This document shows positions 54,803-64,000 of a DNA stretch of 64,000 nt, one piece after another (within the stretch, counting starts at the first letter, position 1; the number at the start of each line of letters is the position of its first letter). A program made the position numbers and the translations under genes. The notes under the pieces are model-generated. The model was not told the origin of the DNA. It searched no databases and was given only the letters and a program-made list of their open reading frames with translations. Source of the stretch: Linderina pennispora (taxonomy: Eukaryota; Kickxellomycota; Kickxellomycetes; Kickxellales; Kickxellaceae); assembly GCF_002104995.1 (NCBI RefSeq), contig NW_024468253.1, positions 806,001-870,000 on the forward strand, in the 5' to 3' direction.

Positions 54803-56275
54803 TTAAAGTGTGTAGCGGAATGACGGGTGCTTGTTTCCAAGTGCCTTGACTTCCTCCTCGGTAAGATCGGAGATATCCATAGGGTTTGCGTCACGCTTGG
54901 CATTCTCGCGCTTGAAGTCAACAAGCAAGATAATACTACCAATGATCGAAGCACCAAACATAGCAAAGTTCGACGAACTGCCCTTGATGTACAGAGGTGC
55001 ATCGGTGTTGAGGTATGTGTAGCTGTTAGCAAATGCTCCCAGCGTGGAAGCTGCGACAGTGAATGCGTTGGTCATAGCACTGCGGTCAGTGCCGCGCATG
55101 TTGATGTTCAGCCAGGCAGGTCCGACGACTGCGGCAGGAGTCGTGAACAGCGGAAGGGCAATGATGGAGAATGTACGCGCAACCTTGTTTTCCGCGCCGA
55201 AAACAGCAATAATCATAATGGCAGCCGCACCAAGTGACAGTATAATTTGGAACACTCCCATCTTGCCAACCTTACGCGCAATGAATCCAGTCGATGCCGC
55301 CATAGTTCCCGCACACACAGACGGAATGATAAGCAGCCCCATTACTGTCGATGTGTTGTATCCGACGCTATGCATAAGAACTGGTGCCCAGGTACTGGCC
55401 GACGCTGAAGCGTAAGCGTTTGCGAAGTCGATGACCATGAACACCATTAGACGCCAGTCGGTCAGCCCCTCCACAATCTGCCTACGCGAAATAACTACAG
55501 AGTCACTGGCACGCAGGTTGCTTCTCGCCATGACGCGGCCGATCAGCTCGCGCTCCTCGTCGTTCAGATAGCTGGCTGTGTCAGGGTAGTCCCGGATGAA
55601 GACCCAACCGTAAATACCAGAAAGCATGGCAAGCCCACCAACAAGCAGGTAGAGCCACTGCCACGAGTAGATTGGCTTGGTGGTATGCAAGGTAAGAGAA
55701 TCCGAGGCTGAATAAATTGTAGAGCAGGGATCCAGAGCTGCTGGCTGCAATGATCCAGCCGACACGCGTAGTCACATGCCTGCGTGGATACCAAATCGAG
55801 ATGGAGAAGTAGATAGCAGAAATAAAGCCCGCCTGGAATAGGCCTTCAAGTACACGCACTGCGATCATCCCGCTAAAGTTCTTGATGGCAAGAATGAAGA
55901 CGCTGAGAGCTCCAGATATAAATATCATGGTCGGAATGTACTTTGCGAGCACCGACCTTGCGATAGACAAGGTTGAGGAAGGTCTGGAAGACGAGATATG
56001 TCGGATAAAAGAGAGCTAGAATGGTGTTGTACTGCGTGCCGCTCATGTGGAGATGCTTCTCCATGCCCATGATCTTGGCGAAACTAATGACGGCGCGGTT
56101 GAGATGGGCAGTACACATTCCAAAGGCAAGGAACAGAAGAAGACGCGCATCCTGTCTTGCGAAGGTAGCTCTTCATGATGCACTCCTCATCGGGCGTCAG
56201 GTGGTCGATATCGATGAGGGCAGAAACTGCCTTTTCTATGTCGGCAGATGAGGTAGAAGGTGCTGAATCACTCAT
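54803..56275 (-). CDS. MFS transporter of the anion:cation symporter (Dal5-like) family
   Basis: From ATG 56275 (MSDSAPSTSSADIEK) the cytosolic N-terminus contains IDHLTPDEECIMKSYLRKT, the short acidic/basic block common in Dal5-type permeases. Twelve-TM order is followed through MCTAHLNRAVISFAKIMGM, YNTILALFYPTYLVFQTFL, MIAVRVLEGLFQAGFISAIY and WYPRRHVTTRVGWI. It continues with SWQWLYLLVGGLAMLSGIYG, STVMGLLIIPSVCAGTMAA, TTPAAVVGPAWLNINMRG and FAMFGASIIGSIILLVDF, with C-tail LTEEEVKALGNKHPSFRYTL. Three +1 changes (about 56160, 55960 and 55700) split the frame. About 490 aa. Likely substrates for the family are allantoate, nicotinate, small peptides or other organic anions; the actual one cannot be read from sequence. 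A truncated paralogue lies 1.3 kb upstream. Confidence 0.85.
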
Positions 56276-57559
56276 AGGAAGTTGCTATAATGTGTTGAAC
56301 GGGCAGTCTGTGGTTTTTTGGAGCAGACAGCGTGGAGTCTAGAGTACTTATATTATCTAGGGCCATCTGCAAGACGTTGCCAGCATCGGATTTAGGGAGG
56401 TTAGTAAGGCCCCGTGCCGATCTTTTACAAGTTGCAAAACGCATGGAATCGTTCGAAACATCTGCACACAGTACGATCCATAGCTACTCCTTGGCTCCAA
56501 TTGGAGATATGTTCTGAGATTGCTTCCATTTTTCAGAACGATGTACCTTCTCGAACGTGTGTCATGTGGCCTGTGCCAGCATCTGCATGATCCAAGTTTG
56601 GAGTGTCCAGGACAAGCGACTTGGTGCATATATCACCATACGTGCGGGGACTGCATGTCCCCGGTTTCTCCATGGCCTGCCCCGTGTTACAGCAAAGTGG
56701 CCACATTTTAGGAATCTTATACGGAGTCGATGCAGGCAAAGGAATGCTTTAACAAAGGTCACTGCTTACTCGCTAGCTGCTCGTAGAATGTTCTATTTGG
56801 TAAGCGATTTTGCTTGAATTTGTGCGCTGCTTGGACCGGTAAGCGCTGGCCTGAGTAAGAACAGCGAATGGTATGGTGAAACAAGCAGGCATCCAGATTT
56901 TTTGGTCTGATGATTCATATGCATCGCTCACTGTATCTTGATCATGCTGGATAACCGACAACATGGCTACTACCATGTGCAAAGCTACACCATATGCAGC
57001 CTTGCAAAGTCATGACTTACAGGACTGCAATTTGAAATCGGTATGTGGGCAGATTTGGACTCTTGACACTGATTGATATCGTCGTATGACCACTTCACTA
57101 TTCCCTATATGATATCCCAGTGTCATAAGCATTTTTATTTTGTATTAATGGCAGTTAAAGATCGCACACATATGTAGCGCCAGAAGCCTTCCTTCTATCG
57201 GTGCTCATGGACAGTTCATGAAATACAAATAAATAAAGACGGCATGTGCCTAAAAGACCTCGGTCAAGTTGTCTGGGAGAGAGGTACTATGTAGTGTGTT
57301 CTCCTAGTAATAAGCTATATAAGTGCTGATAAAACCAAATGTAAACCGCTCACGAAAATATATTGGAAACCCCAGGAGGAATCCCCGCTGCTAGGAGCCA
57401 GCAAGGGGTATTTAAGCAAGCGTCAAGTGCGCATACGGAGCCCTTAGCCAAGCTGTGCACGGCCCTGGATAAAGCTCCCCCACTCCTAGTGAGTAAGTCG
57501 CCTTGGGTAAGATGGGACTACCCTAGCGGCATGACACACATAATGCTAGAGTTATGAAG
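56276..57559. other. Intergenic, 1.28 kb, between MFS gene and its truncated copy
   Basis: Includes the MFS gene promoter. A TATATAAG motif is present at about 57315. A G/C-richer patch at 57370-57540 has an unusual composition but no homology I recognise. No gene called. Confidence 0.4.
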
Positions 57560-58125
57560 CTAAAGAGCATAACGGAAGGAAGGATGGTTGTTTCCAAGCT
57601 CCTTTACCTCCTCTTCAGTGAGCCTGGAGATATCGACAGCCTTTGTTTCGCGCTTGTAGTTCTCATGCTTGAAGTTTAGCAGGAGGATAATGCTACCGAT
57701 GATAGCGGTGCCAAACATGGCAAAGTTGGACAAGTTGCTCTTAATGTAGGGCGGGAGATTGGTGTTGAGGTACGCATAACTGCTGACAAATGCCCCCAGT
57801 GTTGAGGCCGCACCGGCCAATGCATTGGTCATGGCACTATGATCTGTGCCTCGCATGTTGGCATTAAGCCAAGCTGGCCCGACGACGACGGCAGGCGTAG
57901 TGAAAATGGGAAGGATAAGGATGGAAGGCTGTGCGAGCAACTCTTGTGTGCTACAAGTTATCTCGAAGCAAAGGAAGACAAGGAGCCGCATGTTGGTCTT
58001 GCGAAGATAGGTCCGTCATGATGCGCTCCTCATCAGGTGCCAGATGGTCGATGTTGGTCGACGGGAGCAGCGACACCGCTTTTCAACATCATCGTTGGAG
58101 ATGATAGAAGCCTTGTTACTCGTGG
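57560..58125 (-). pseudogene. Internally deleted paralogue of the neighbouring MFS transporter
   Basis: The 5' part (about 58125-57960) matches the N-terminus of the intact gene: TNIDHLAPDEERIM-like reading and RLLVFLCF against RLLLFLAF. It then joins directly, near 57930-57950, to the last third: LPIFTTPAVVVGPAWLNANM, SNFAMFGTAIIGSIILLLNF and LTEEEVKELGNNHPSFRYAL, ending at 57560. About 280 residues, roughly TM1 to TM8, are absent, so it cannot make an MFS transporter. The 3' part is still open and 75-80 percent similar by eye to the parent. It probably arose by tandem duplication followed by internal deletion. Confidence 0.85.
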
Positions 58126-58766
58126 GGATCAATAATTCAGACTTCAACAAAGTAGGCTTTGATGTATGGTACTAATAATTCAGGGCTTAGCAGTGGAGTA
58201 TGTAGCAAAAGGTTTGGCTTTAATGTGAAAAAGGCTCGGCTAGGCAGATATAGTATGTATGCTCTCTCTGTAGACAACAACAACGGCTGCGTTATCTATT
58301 TAAGGTAGCAATTCAGTACTCGAGTCGTGCAGACAAACATGTTCTTTATATTGGACCAGTCACTATTCCGAACAGAACACGTCCACCGAATTGCCTCTTC
58401 TGTATAAAAAAAAACTCGCAACACAGATCGTAGGCATGGTCAAACAAAACGGCCAAACGCGCAGATGGCGACCATGTGATCCACGTCCAATCCCACATAC
58501 GATCACTACCAGCTACTTGGGAGGTAGGCAGCTCTGCATTGCTTGGGCACTGAATGGGAAGCACGGAGGTCTCTAGCTTCCGGGCTCAGCAGGGGTTTTG
58601 CAGAACCGTGTCGTTTGCTCAAAAGAACTCGAAGCAATGCTGCTACAAGCCCGCAAACGTTACCCGGGTCCGTACTTTTCACATCACGTCTACTCCTGTG
58701 CTTACTCGGCTATCCCAGCTTGAATTAATGAATCTATTAAAGGAATTCACAGAAAGCAGATGGATA
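58126..58766. other. Intergenic, 640 bp
   Basis: Lies between the MFS remnant and the OSH3 3' end. Only short, motif-free frames. Confidence 0.45.
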
Positions 58767-61700
58767 TTACCACAGCTTGGCGGCAGGATCAAACGTGTGG
58801 TTTGCACGGTCATCCCAATACCCGCCTTTGTATTGCCACGACCTGCCTGTCTCGCTGTACTGGATCTTCCCGCTCCTCAAACCATTTTGTCCTTCCATTC
58901 CTCGCCCTTGGCGTCCCGCTCGCGCTTGCGCTCCCGCTGTGCCTCCTCCAACTCATGCTTGGATCTCCTCGGCATCCTGCAGGCGGCCCTCTTCGTATGC
59001 ACGCTGATCGGGGCGGAAGCGCGTGTCGGTGGCGGCAGAGACTTGGCTGTCGCTGCGACCAGCTCATTCAGGACACATGGTGAAGTAGCTGAAGCTGTAG
59101 TACTTGTCAGGCGTTGGGCGGCAGCGCAAGTGCCGTCCAGAGTATGTCAGACTTTGTGGTGGACTTTTCGTGCCGCAGCTGCGTTGGCCAGTTGCCGCGC
59201 AAAACGCGGTCAACCTTGTCGTCCCCTTTGCGGTGCAGGTGGCACTCAACCATGTCGTTGGACGAGCTGAACATGCCGCCCTCCTTGAAGTGGACAGTGC
59301 AGTAGTCCCCAGTGGTTTGGTTGGTGATCCGCATTTCGCCAGTGAAGTCGACGGTGCGATTGCCAGTGATTCAGACCGCGAACCAACGCTGAGGGCTTGC
59401 CGTATGTAAAATGATCGCCGTGTTTCAGCAGCTCAATGTGCACGTTCGACGTCTGGATCATTTCCATCGACTTACCCCAGAACTTGCTCTTGCCCGACGA
59501 ATCTTGCCAGAAACGGTAGTTGGGCGAGTCTGCGTAGCAGGCCATGACCGGTGGGTGGTGCGAGACCTTCTCAGACACAAAGCGGAAGCCCATGTGCGGA
59601 TCGACTTTCTCATACGTCTCGCCCAAAAGCGGGTTGAAGGGCTTGCGCTCAGCGCGGTGCTTCTTTGATGACAGTGTACTGATAGCGAAAGCTGCAACAT
59701 ACATCAGTCGATCAATACTGTCGCCCATCTCGTCGGCCCTGGCTAAAATGCGACTGTACATGAGCTCCTCAGCACAGCGCCTGTAGCGCGTTGATGGGCT
59801 CATTCATAACCAGCGGCATCGCAATGCTGGTCAGGTCCTTGCCGACGTTCTTGCGCAGAATTGAGATCAGACTGACGTTCGCCTCGCACATTATCGCCGG
59901 GAGCTCTGTGCGTGGCTCGTGGCCAACAATTTGGTCCTTGACACGGTCCAGCGTAACCTCGGGCCTATTGTCAAGATCCGTGTATTCCGTATCCTGATCC
60001 TGTTTCAAAGGAGATGCAGGGTATGGCTCAGATGTCGATGGGCGCGGCTGACGCCAGCCGGTGCTTGACCATGGCCTCGACAAAATCGGGGTCGCGGATC
60101 AGATCGCGGTGCATGCGGATATTGCGGTTGGTGCTGCTGTGGTTTGCGCTGTCTCCATAGAACGCGTCGTCATTGTCGCTGTCGCTGATGCTGTCGGCAT
60201 CGTCCTGTCCGGAGGTCGGGAGTGATGCTGGGGTCCAACGTAGGTGTGCCGCCATCTGATGGTGGACCTCGGGCTTCCATTGGTAGTGATGGCGGGGATC
60301 TTGCCAGCAACAGGTGACTCAAAAGCTGGGGCCTCAGACAACGGTGCGGGCCACGTCTGTTGGCGACAACTTGGGTGACGGCGACAGCTTGAGATCCTCG
60401 TGTGCAACCTCCAGAACCTCGTTTGTATCATAAAATATGTCGGACCCGGAGGCAGACAGGAACGACATGCGCGAGTCTGTGTGCGCGATGGTGGGTGGTG
60501 CGGATCCGGTATCTCTGCACACAAAGAGATTTGGCATCTGGGATTGGCTGTCCTGGCGGTCCGACTGCTCCTGCTGTTGCACTGCCACCTCGTGGTCAGA
60601 CAGGTGGTGAATCAGGATGCTGGCGTTGTCCTTGAGCAGACGCAGGTACATGAGCGCCTGGCTCTGGAATGTTGCGACTGGAATGCTGCCGACATTATTA
60701 GCCAGCCTCTGCAGCTGGCTGATAGAATCATCCATGCTGGCCTGCAGCAGCTGCAAATGCCGGCTGTCTGCCTTCACACCGCCAGTCGCTGCCGGCGGGA
60801 CGGTATTGCAGGTAACAGACGGGCGGAGCTGGGTGGAATTGTTGAATCCGGCATCTGTTGATATGGTCACAGTCGCTGGATGCTGAGCTGCCTGGTCTTT
60901 GACATTCTGGAAGGCTGTGACCCAGGAGCTGAAATCGTCATCGCTGAGGGCACGCAGCTGCATGAATCCTTCGTCGCCATCGACAATGATGATGCGGTCC
61001 TCCTTGGACATCGACACGACTGCGTTAACAATGTCAACCTTTGAGCGCACAACACCGCCTTCAGTCGTCGAATACGACAACCAGCGACCCTGTAGTGAAA
61101 ACCAGCGGTTGGCCCACCCCTGCATTCTCTTGCGCTTCTTCTTCAACAGCCATCCGCTCTGAACCACAGCTGGGACGTCCTCGGTAGCCTCAGTTGCCTT
61201 CTCCTTGACGGCAACGCACATAGAGAGCCGCTTGGAGGTGTTTTTCGAGAACGAGTTGTCGAAATACAAAATGTATGTGCCGGGCTCGGCCGCGTTCCAC
61301 GAGCCCTTGATGGTCGACCTCGATGACTCGTAGTGCTTGAGCGGGATTAGCTCGGTCACATTCTTGTCCTGCAGTTTGAAATACCCTCCGCGCTGCTTCG
61401 CCGCCAGGTCGCTCTGTGATCGGGCCGGGTTCGCTGTCCGCACGTCCGGCTCGGCCAGCTGGCCGGAAGACGCCGATGAGGGATTCTTTTTGCCGCGGAA
61501 CGATGCTGTGCCAGCCACTTTGGGCGTCGGTATTGGGGTCACTGTGGTGCTGCCTGCGGCGGTCGAAAGTCCACCTGCTTTGCCGATGGTTCCGAGCGGC
61601 GTAAGGTGTGCGGATGCGCCATCGTCGCTGTAGCCGCCAGCTGCTGGCGCCCGGCGGTAAAACAGGCCAAAGTCGATATTCTTGCGCTTTGTTGAAAACC

Positions 61701-61782
61701 ACCACTGGATGGTGCAGGGGGCGCGGGTGATGCTGATAGGGTGCAGGTACGCATCTCTGGGAAGAATTTCGAGCTCCTCCAT
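58767..61782 (-). CDS. OSH3: Oxysterol-binding protein of the Osh3 type (GOLD-PH-ORD)
   Basis: A lipid-transfer protein at ER-plasma membrane contacts. From ATG 61782: a GOLD-type start (IQWWFSTKRKNIDFGLFYR) interrupted by a Ser/Pro insert, then TYILYFDNSFSKNTSKRL. The PH domain follows (SGWLLKKKRKRMQGWANRWF ... DDDFSSWVTAFQNVKDQ, about 61155-60890). A helical region comes next, then a FFAT-like segment FYDTNEVLE (about 60420) for binding VAP proteins. The ORD contains NVSLISILRKNVGKDLTSI, KPFNPLLGETYE, the family signature EKVSHHPP (about 59568), SNDMVECHL, ALPPN, and the end IQYSETGRSWQYKGGYWDDR. The stop is at 58767-58769. Frame changes occur near 60340, 60080, 59790, 59365, 59110 and 58870, mostly +1. 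Restored length is about 1,000 aa. Confidence 0.92.
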
Positions 61783-62398
61783 CTCTGGCTAAAACAAATG
61801 TACTAATAGAGTGCGCAAATAAGTCAGACGGGGGACATCAAGCTAAAAAGGTGAAACTGAGAAGTCCGGGGGTGTTTACGAGACAACAATAGGTGCGATG
61901 TTGACATCTGCAGGCCTCGGCCAAAGTCCGCTCATCGACCCCTCTCCGTAAACATCAGAGCATCCCATGCATGGTGCAGGTCAGTCGCGCTGTGCTCTAG
62001 TGCATCTATTGTTAGCACATGTCAGCGGGTGGGCTGCAATATAGAAGAGCGTAGTGCAACGGCTACGTGGCGTTAATGCCTGGCAAGGAGCCTGGCGCAC
62101 AGCCCAGATCAGACGCACCCTGAACTGTGACTAGCCCACGGCGAGATGGTCTCGCTGAAATCGGGCCGGCTCGATCATGGCAGCTCGGTTCGGTTAATTT
62201 TTTAGTCATCAGCGACTGCGTCTTATGCGTAATCGTTGCTGCGAGAAAGCCGCAGGCAGTCCGTGATTCTTGGCAGGCAGGTTCCTGGGTATAAACGGGT
62301 GACTGGCCACGCATCTGTCCTGGGGAGTGCTTTGGCTTTCTTTGTTTCTCCAACAGTCACTTCAATTTCACATTTCCCTTTTCTTCTTTTTTGTAAAA
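61783..62398. promoter_or_regulatory. Shared divergent promoter OSH3 / MIX17
   Basis: 616 bp between opposite starts. A C/T-rich leader (62335-62395) precedes the MIX17 ATG. A GTATAAACG motif at 62288-62296 lies about 105 bp upstream of that ATG and could be a TATA element. Confidence 0.4.
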
Positions 62399-62983
62399 AT
62401 GGCTCGCTCTCGTGGACGTTCTTCCCGCCCCATGTCGGCTCCTCCCCGCCGTGAGGCCCACACTATGGCTGCCCCCCCGCCGGCTGCCCACCATCCCGCG
62501 CCTGCCGCCGCTCCTACCGCCGCTCCTGCCGCGGCCGCCCAGCCCCAGCAGCCGGGTCTCTTTGCCCAGATGGCTGCCACCGCCGGTGGTGTCGCCGTCG
62601 GCTCTGCCATTGGCCACACAGTCGTAAGTACTCCGCGCGAATTATTTTCAGAACGTGTTCCACGATATTCGATTGATGCAGCCCTTATCTCTGTTCTGCT
62701 GATGATTTCCCCCCTGTGATCTGTGTAGGGTGCCGCCGTCACTGGTATGTTCAGCGGAGGTGGCAGCAGCGAGGCGGCTCAGCCTGCCCAGCAGCAGACT
62801 GCCCCGCAGGCTGCTAGCTATGACCAGCATGCTCAGTCGTTCCAGGGTGTGCGCTCGTGTGATGCCGACGCCAAGGCGTTCACGCGCTGCCTTGAGAGCA
62901 CCAACAACGACATGTCGTCGTGCCAGTACTACCTCGATATGCTGAAGCAGTGCCAGTCGTTCGCCAGCTCGCAGAGCCTCTAG
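62399..62983 (+). CDS. MIX17: Twin CX9C protein Mix17/CHCHD2
   Basis: Two exons (62399-62623 and 62729-62983) give 159 aa. It is a mitochondrial intermembrane-space protein of the CHCHD2/CHCHD10/Mix17 group. An Arg-rich N-terminus ([11 protein letters not shown]) is followed by Ala/Pro-rich sequence. The conserved hydrophobic helix ([20 protein letters not shown]) crosses the splice junction into AAVTGMF. The CHCH domain has exact CX9C pairs: [11 protein letters not shown] and [11 protein letters not shown]. These are oxidised by the Mia40 route in the family. No frame error. Length and layout match fungal Mix17. Confidence 0.95.
62624..62728 (+). other. Intron of MIX17
   Basis: GTAAGT donor, TGTGTAG acceptor, 105 bp, phase 0 (HTV joined to GAAVTG inside the conserved helix). 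Confidence 0.9.
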
Positions 62984-63056
62984 TTTCCTTCTTTTCCAGT
63001 TGCAAATACAATGCGGTGGCCATCTTAGACTGGTCTTTTTCTATACCAAAAATGCT

Positions 63057-64000
63057 CTATTTCTTGGCCAAAGCCGTGTACGGGCGCGGATACACCGGGT
63101 CCATAAAGTTCTTGACGTCGGCATCGGTGATGGCGGCCTCGCGCTCTTGGAACTTGCCAACAAACTCCTGGATTACAGCAATGCACCTTGCCTTCATCTC
63201 GCCCGACGTGATCTCGCCCTTGCGGTAACCCTCGGCCAGGTCCTCAATCTCCTTGTCGTCATCCAAAAAGTACGTCAGGTACTGGAACGGCACGTCGACG
63301 TCGGGGTTGCCGCCGTACATGCGGTGCTCATCCAGCGACGTGCGGCCACCCGAGAAGGCATAGCGGTTGATCTTCTTCTTGATCTGCGCCGGGGTGTCAC
63401 TCATGAAGATGGCAGAGACATCGTTCGACGAGCTCATCTTGGAGGTCGAGCCCTGCAGCGCCGGCAGGAAGCGCGCGTGGATCAGCGATGGCTTCTTGTG
63501 CTTCAGCCGCTGGGACACGTCGCGCGTCAGGCGGAAGTACGGGTCCTGGTCGATGCCGCACGGGATCAGGCATGGCACATCTTTGCGCTCGCCAAAGATG
63601 TCGGGGAATGACGAGCAGAAGGCCGGCGCCGCCTCAATGCTAGGGAAGTGGATCTTTCCAATGTGGTCGCTCTCCTTGAATCCGAACGACGCCTTGGCCG
63701 TGCTGTACGTGACCATGCGCGAGATGCGCAGGACGTTGCGGTAGAACGCACCGCCCATGTACTCAATGTCCGAGAAGATAAACGTCTTCTCGGGCTTGAA
63801 GCCGATCGCGGCAATTTCACGCACTGTGTTGAACGCATACTCGTTCGCCTGCTCCAGCGTCAGGTCGTTCTTGAACAGGAACTTCTCGTCGTCGGTCAGC
63901 TGCACCACAAGCGGGCAGTCAAACACATCCTGCAGCCATTTGCAGAAAATGAACGGCATCATATGTCCGATGTGCATGTGCCCGCGGCTCGGTCCACGCC
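63057..64000 (-). CDS. WRS1: Tryptophanyl-tRNA synthetase, cytosolic (5' part outside window)
   Basis: The class I synthetase charging tRNA-Trp. The frame is open to the window end, where RGPSRGHMHIGHMMPFIF holds the HIGH-type signature in the eukaryotic form. LVVQLTDDEKFLF, the KMSSS loop (STSKMSSSNDVSAIFMSD, about 63435) and KKKINRYAFSGGRTSLDEHR follow. The C-terminus ends with DPVYPRPYTALAKK, stop 63057-63059. Sequence and the insert around GERKDVPCLIPCGIDQDPYF are those of the archaeal/eukaryotic cytosolic type, not the mitochondrial bacterial-type enzyme. About 315 residues are in view out of ~400 or more. No frame error. It converges with MIX17 (73 bp between stops). Confidence 0.95.
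   Translation of the reverse strand, partial: RGPSRGHMHIGHMMPFIFCKWLQDVFDCPLVVQLTDDEKFLFKNDLTLEQANEYAFNTVREIAAIGFKPEKTFIFSDIEYMGGAFYRNVLRISRMVTYSTAKASFGFKESDHIGKIHFPSIEAAPAFCSSFPDIFGERKDVPCLIPCGIDQDPYFRLTRDVSQRLKHKKPSLIHARFLPALQGSTSKMSSSNDVSAIFMSDTPAQIKKKINRYAFSGGRTSLDEHRMYGGNPDVDVPFQYLTYFLDDDKEIEDLAEGYRKGEITSGEMKARCIAVIQEFVGKFQEREAAITDADVKNFMDPVYPRPYTALAKK

Noticed and set aside
57363-57557. Small open frame and TATATAAG motif suggesting an LTR remnant
   Set aside because: No paired terminal repeats, target duplications, or retrotransposon protein motifs nearby.
1-64000. Biosynthetic cluster or anti-phage-type defence system
   Set aside because: The genes are scattered housekeeping functions on both strands with no shared pathway. 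No polyketide, peptide synthetase, restriction, or toxin modules were seen.

Overview
This is a eukaryotic nuclear segment, almost certainly from a fungus. The evidence is short introns with GTAAGT/GTAAGC donors and TAG acceptors (two with an ACTAAT branch-point match), a zuotin without SANT domains, an Ost3-type oligosaccharyltransferase subunit, Kap123, Tom70, Sly1 and an Osh3-type oxysterol-binding protein. A complex I subunit (NDUFA11 type) shows the organism is not a complex I-less yeast. The overall look (moderate G+C, compact, intron-poor, metazoan-like homologues such as DENND6 and CZIB) suggests an early-diverging lineage, possibly Kickxellomycotina (Coemansia-like). That placement is an impression, not a measurement.

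Layout, left to right. 1-9 kb: three minus-strand genes: a BED-finger/hAT transposase-derived protein (cut by the window edge), a DENND6-type Rab GEF, and an unrecognised protein of about 740 aa. 9.6-13.6 kb: MSH6 on plus. 14.7-18.3 kb: three orphan proteins. 19.5-25.2 kb: CZIB, ARG8, NUG1 and an orphan membrane protein. 26.6-27.6 kb: a decayed-looking Ser/Glu-rich orphan with an internal repeat. 28-35.4 kb: NUP107, NDUFA11, RTR1, TIP41 and OST3. 36.3-38 kb: a homeodomain factor. 39.6-48.3 kb: a KAP123/importin-4 gene with ten introns, several of them long. 48.7-54.2 kb: TOM70, SLY1 and ZUO1. 54.8-58.1 kb: an MFS transporter and an internally deleted second copy. 58.8-64 kb: OSH3, MIX17/CHCHD2 and the 3' part of cytosolic tryptophanyl-tRNA synthetase.

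The genes are mostly housekeeping and do not form a cluster. Themes are nuclear transport (NUP107, KAP123), secretion and membrane contact (SLY1, OST3, DENND6, OSH3), mitochondria (TOM70, MIX17, NDUFA11, ARG8) and translation or ribosome biogenesis (ZUO1, NUG1, tryptophanyl-tRNA synthetase). Divergent pairs share short promoters: ARG8/NUG1, NDUFA11/RTR1, TIP41/OST3, KAP123/TOM70 and OSH3/MIX17.

The most striking property of the sequence is that about two thirds of the recognisable genes, including essential ones, are interrupted by single-base frame changes. Nearly all of these are +1 in the direction of transcription. I read this as most likely residual insertion errors of a long-read assembly, but it is recorded as a finding because programmed +1 frameshifting predicts the same pattern. 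I saw no defence system, CRISPR array, rRNA, or tRNA I could support.
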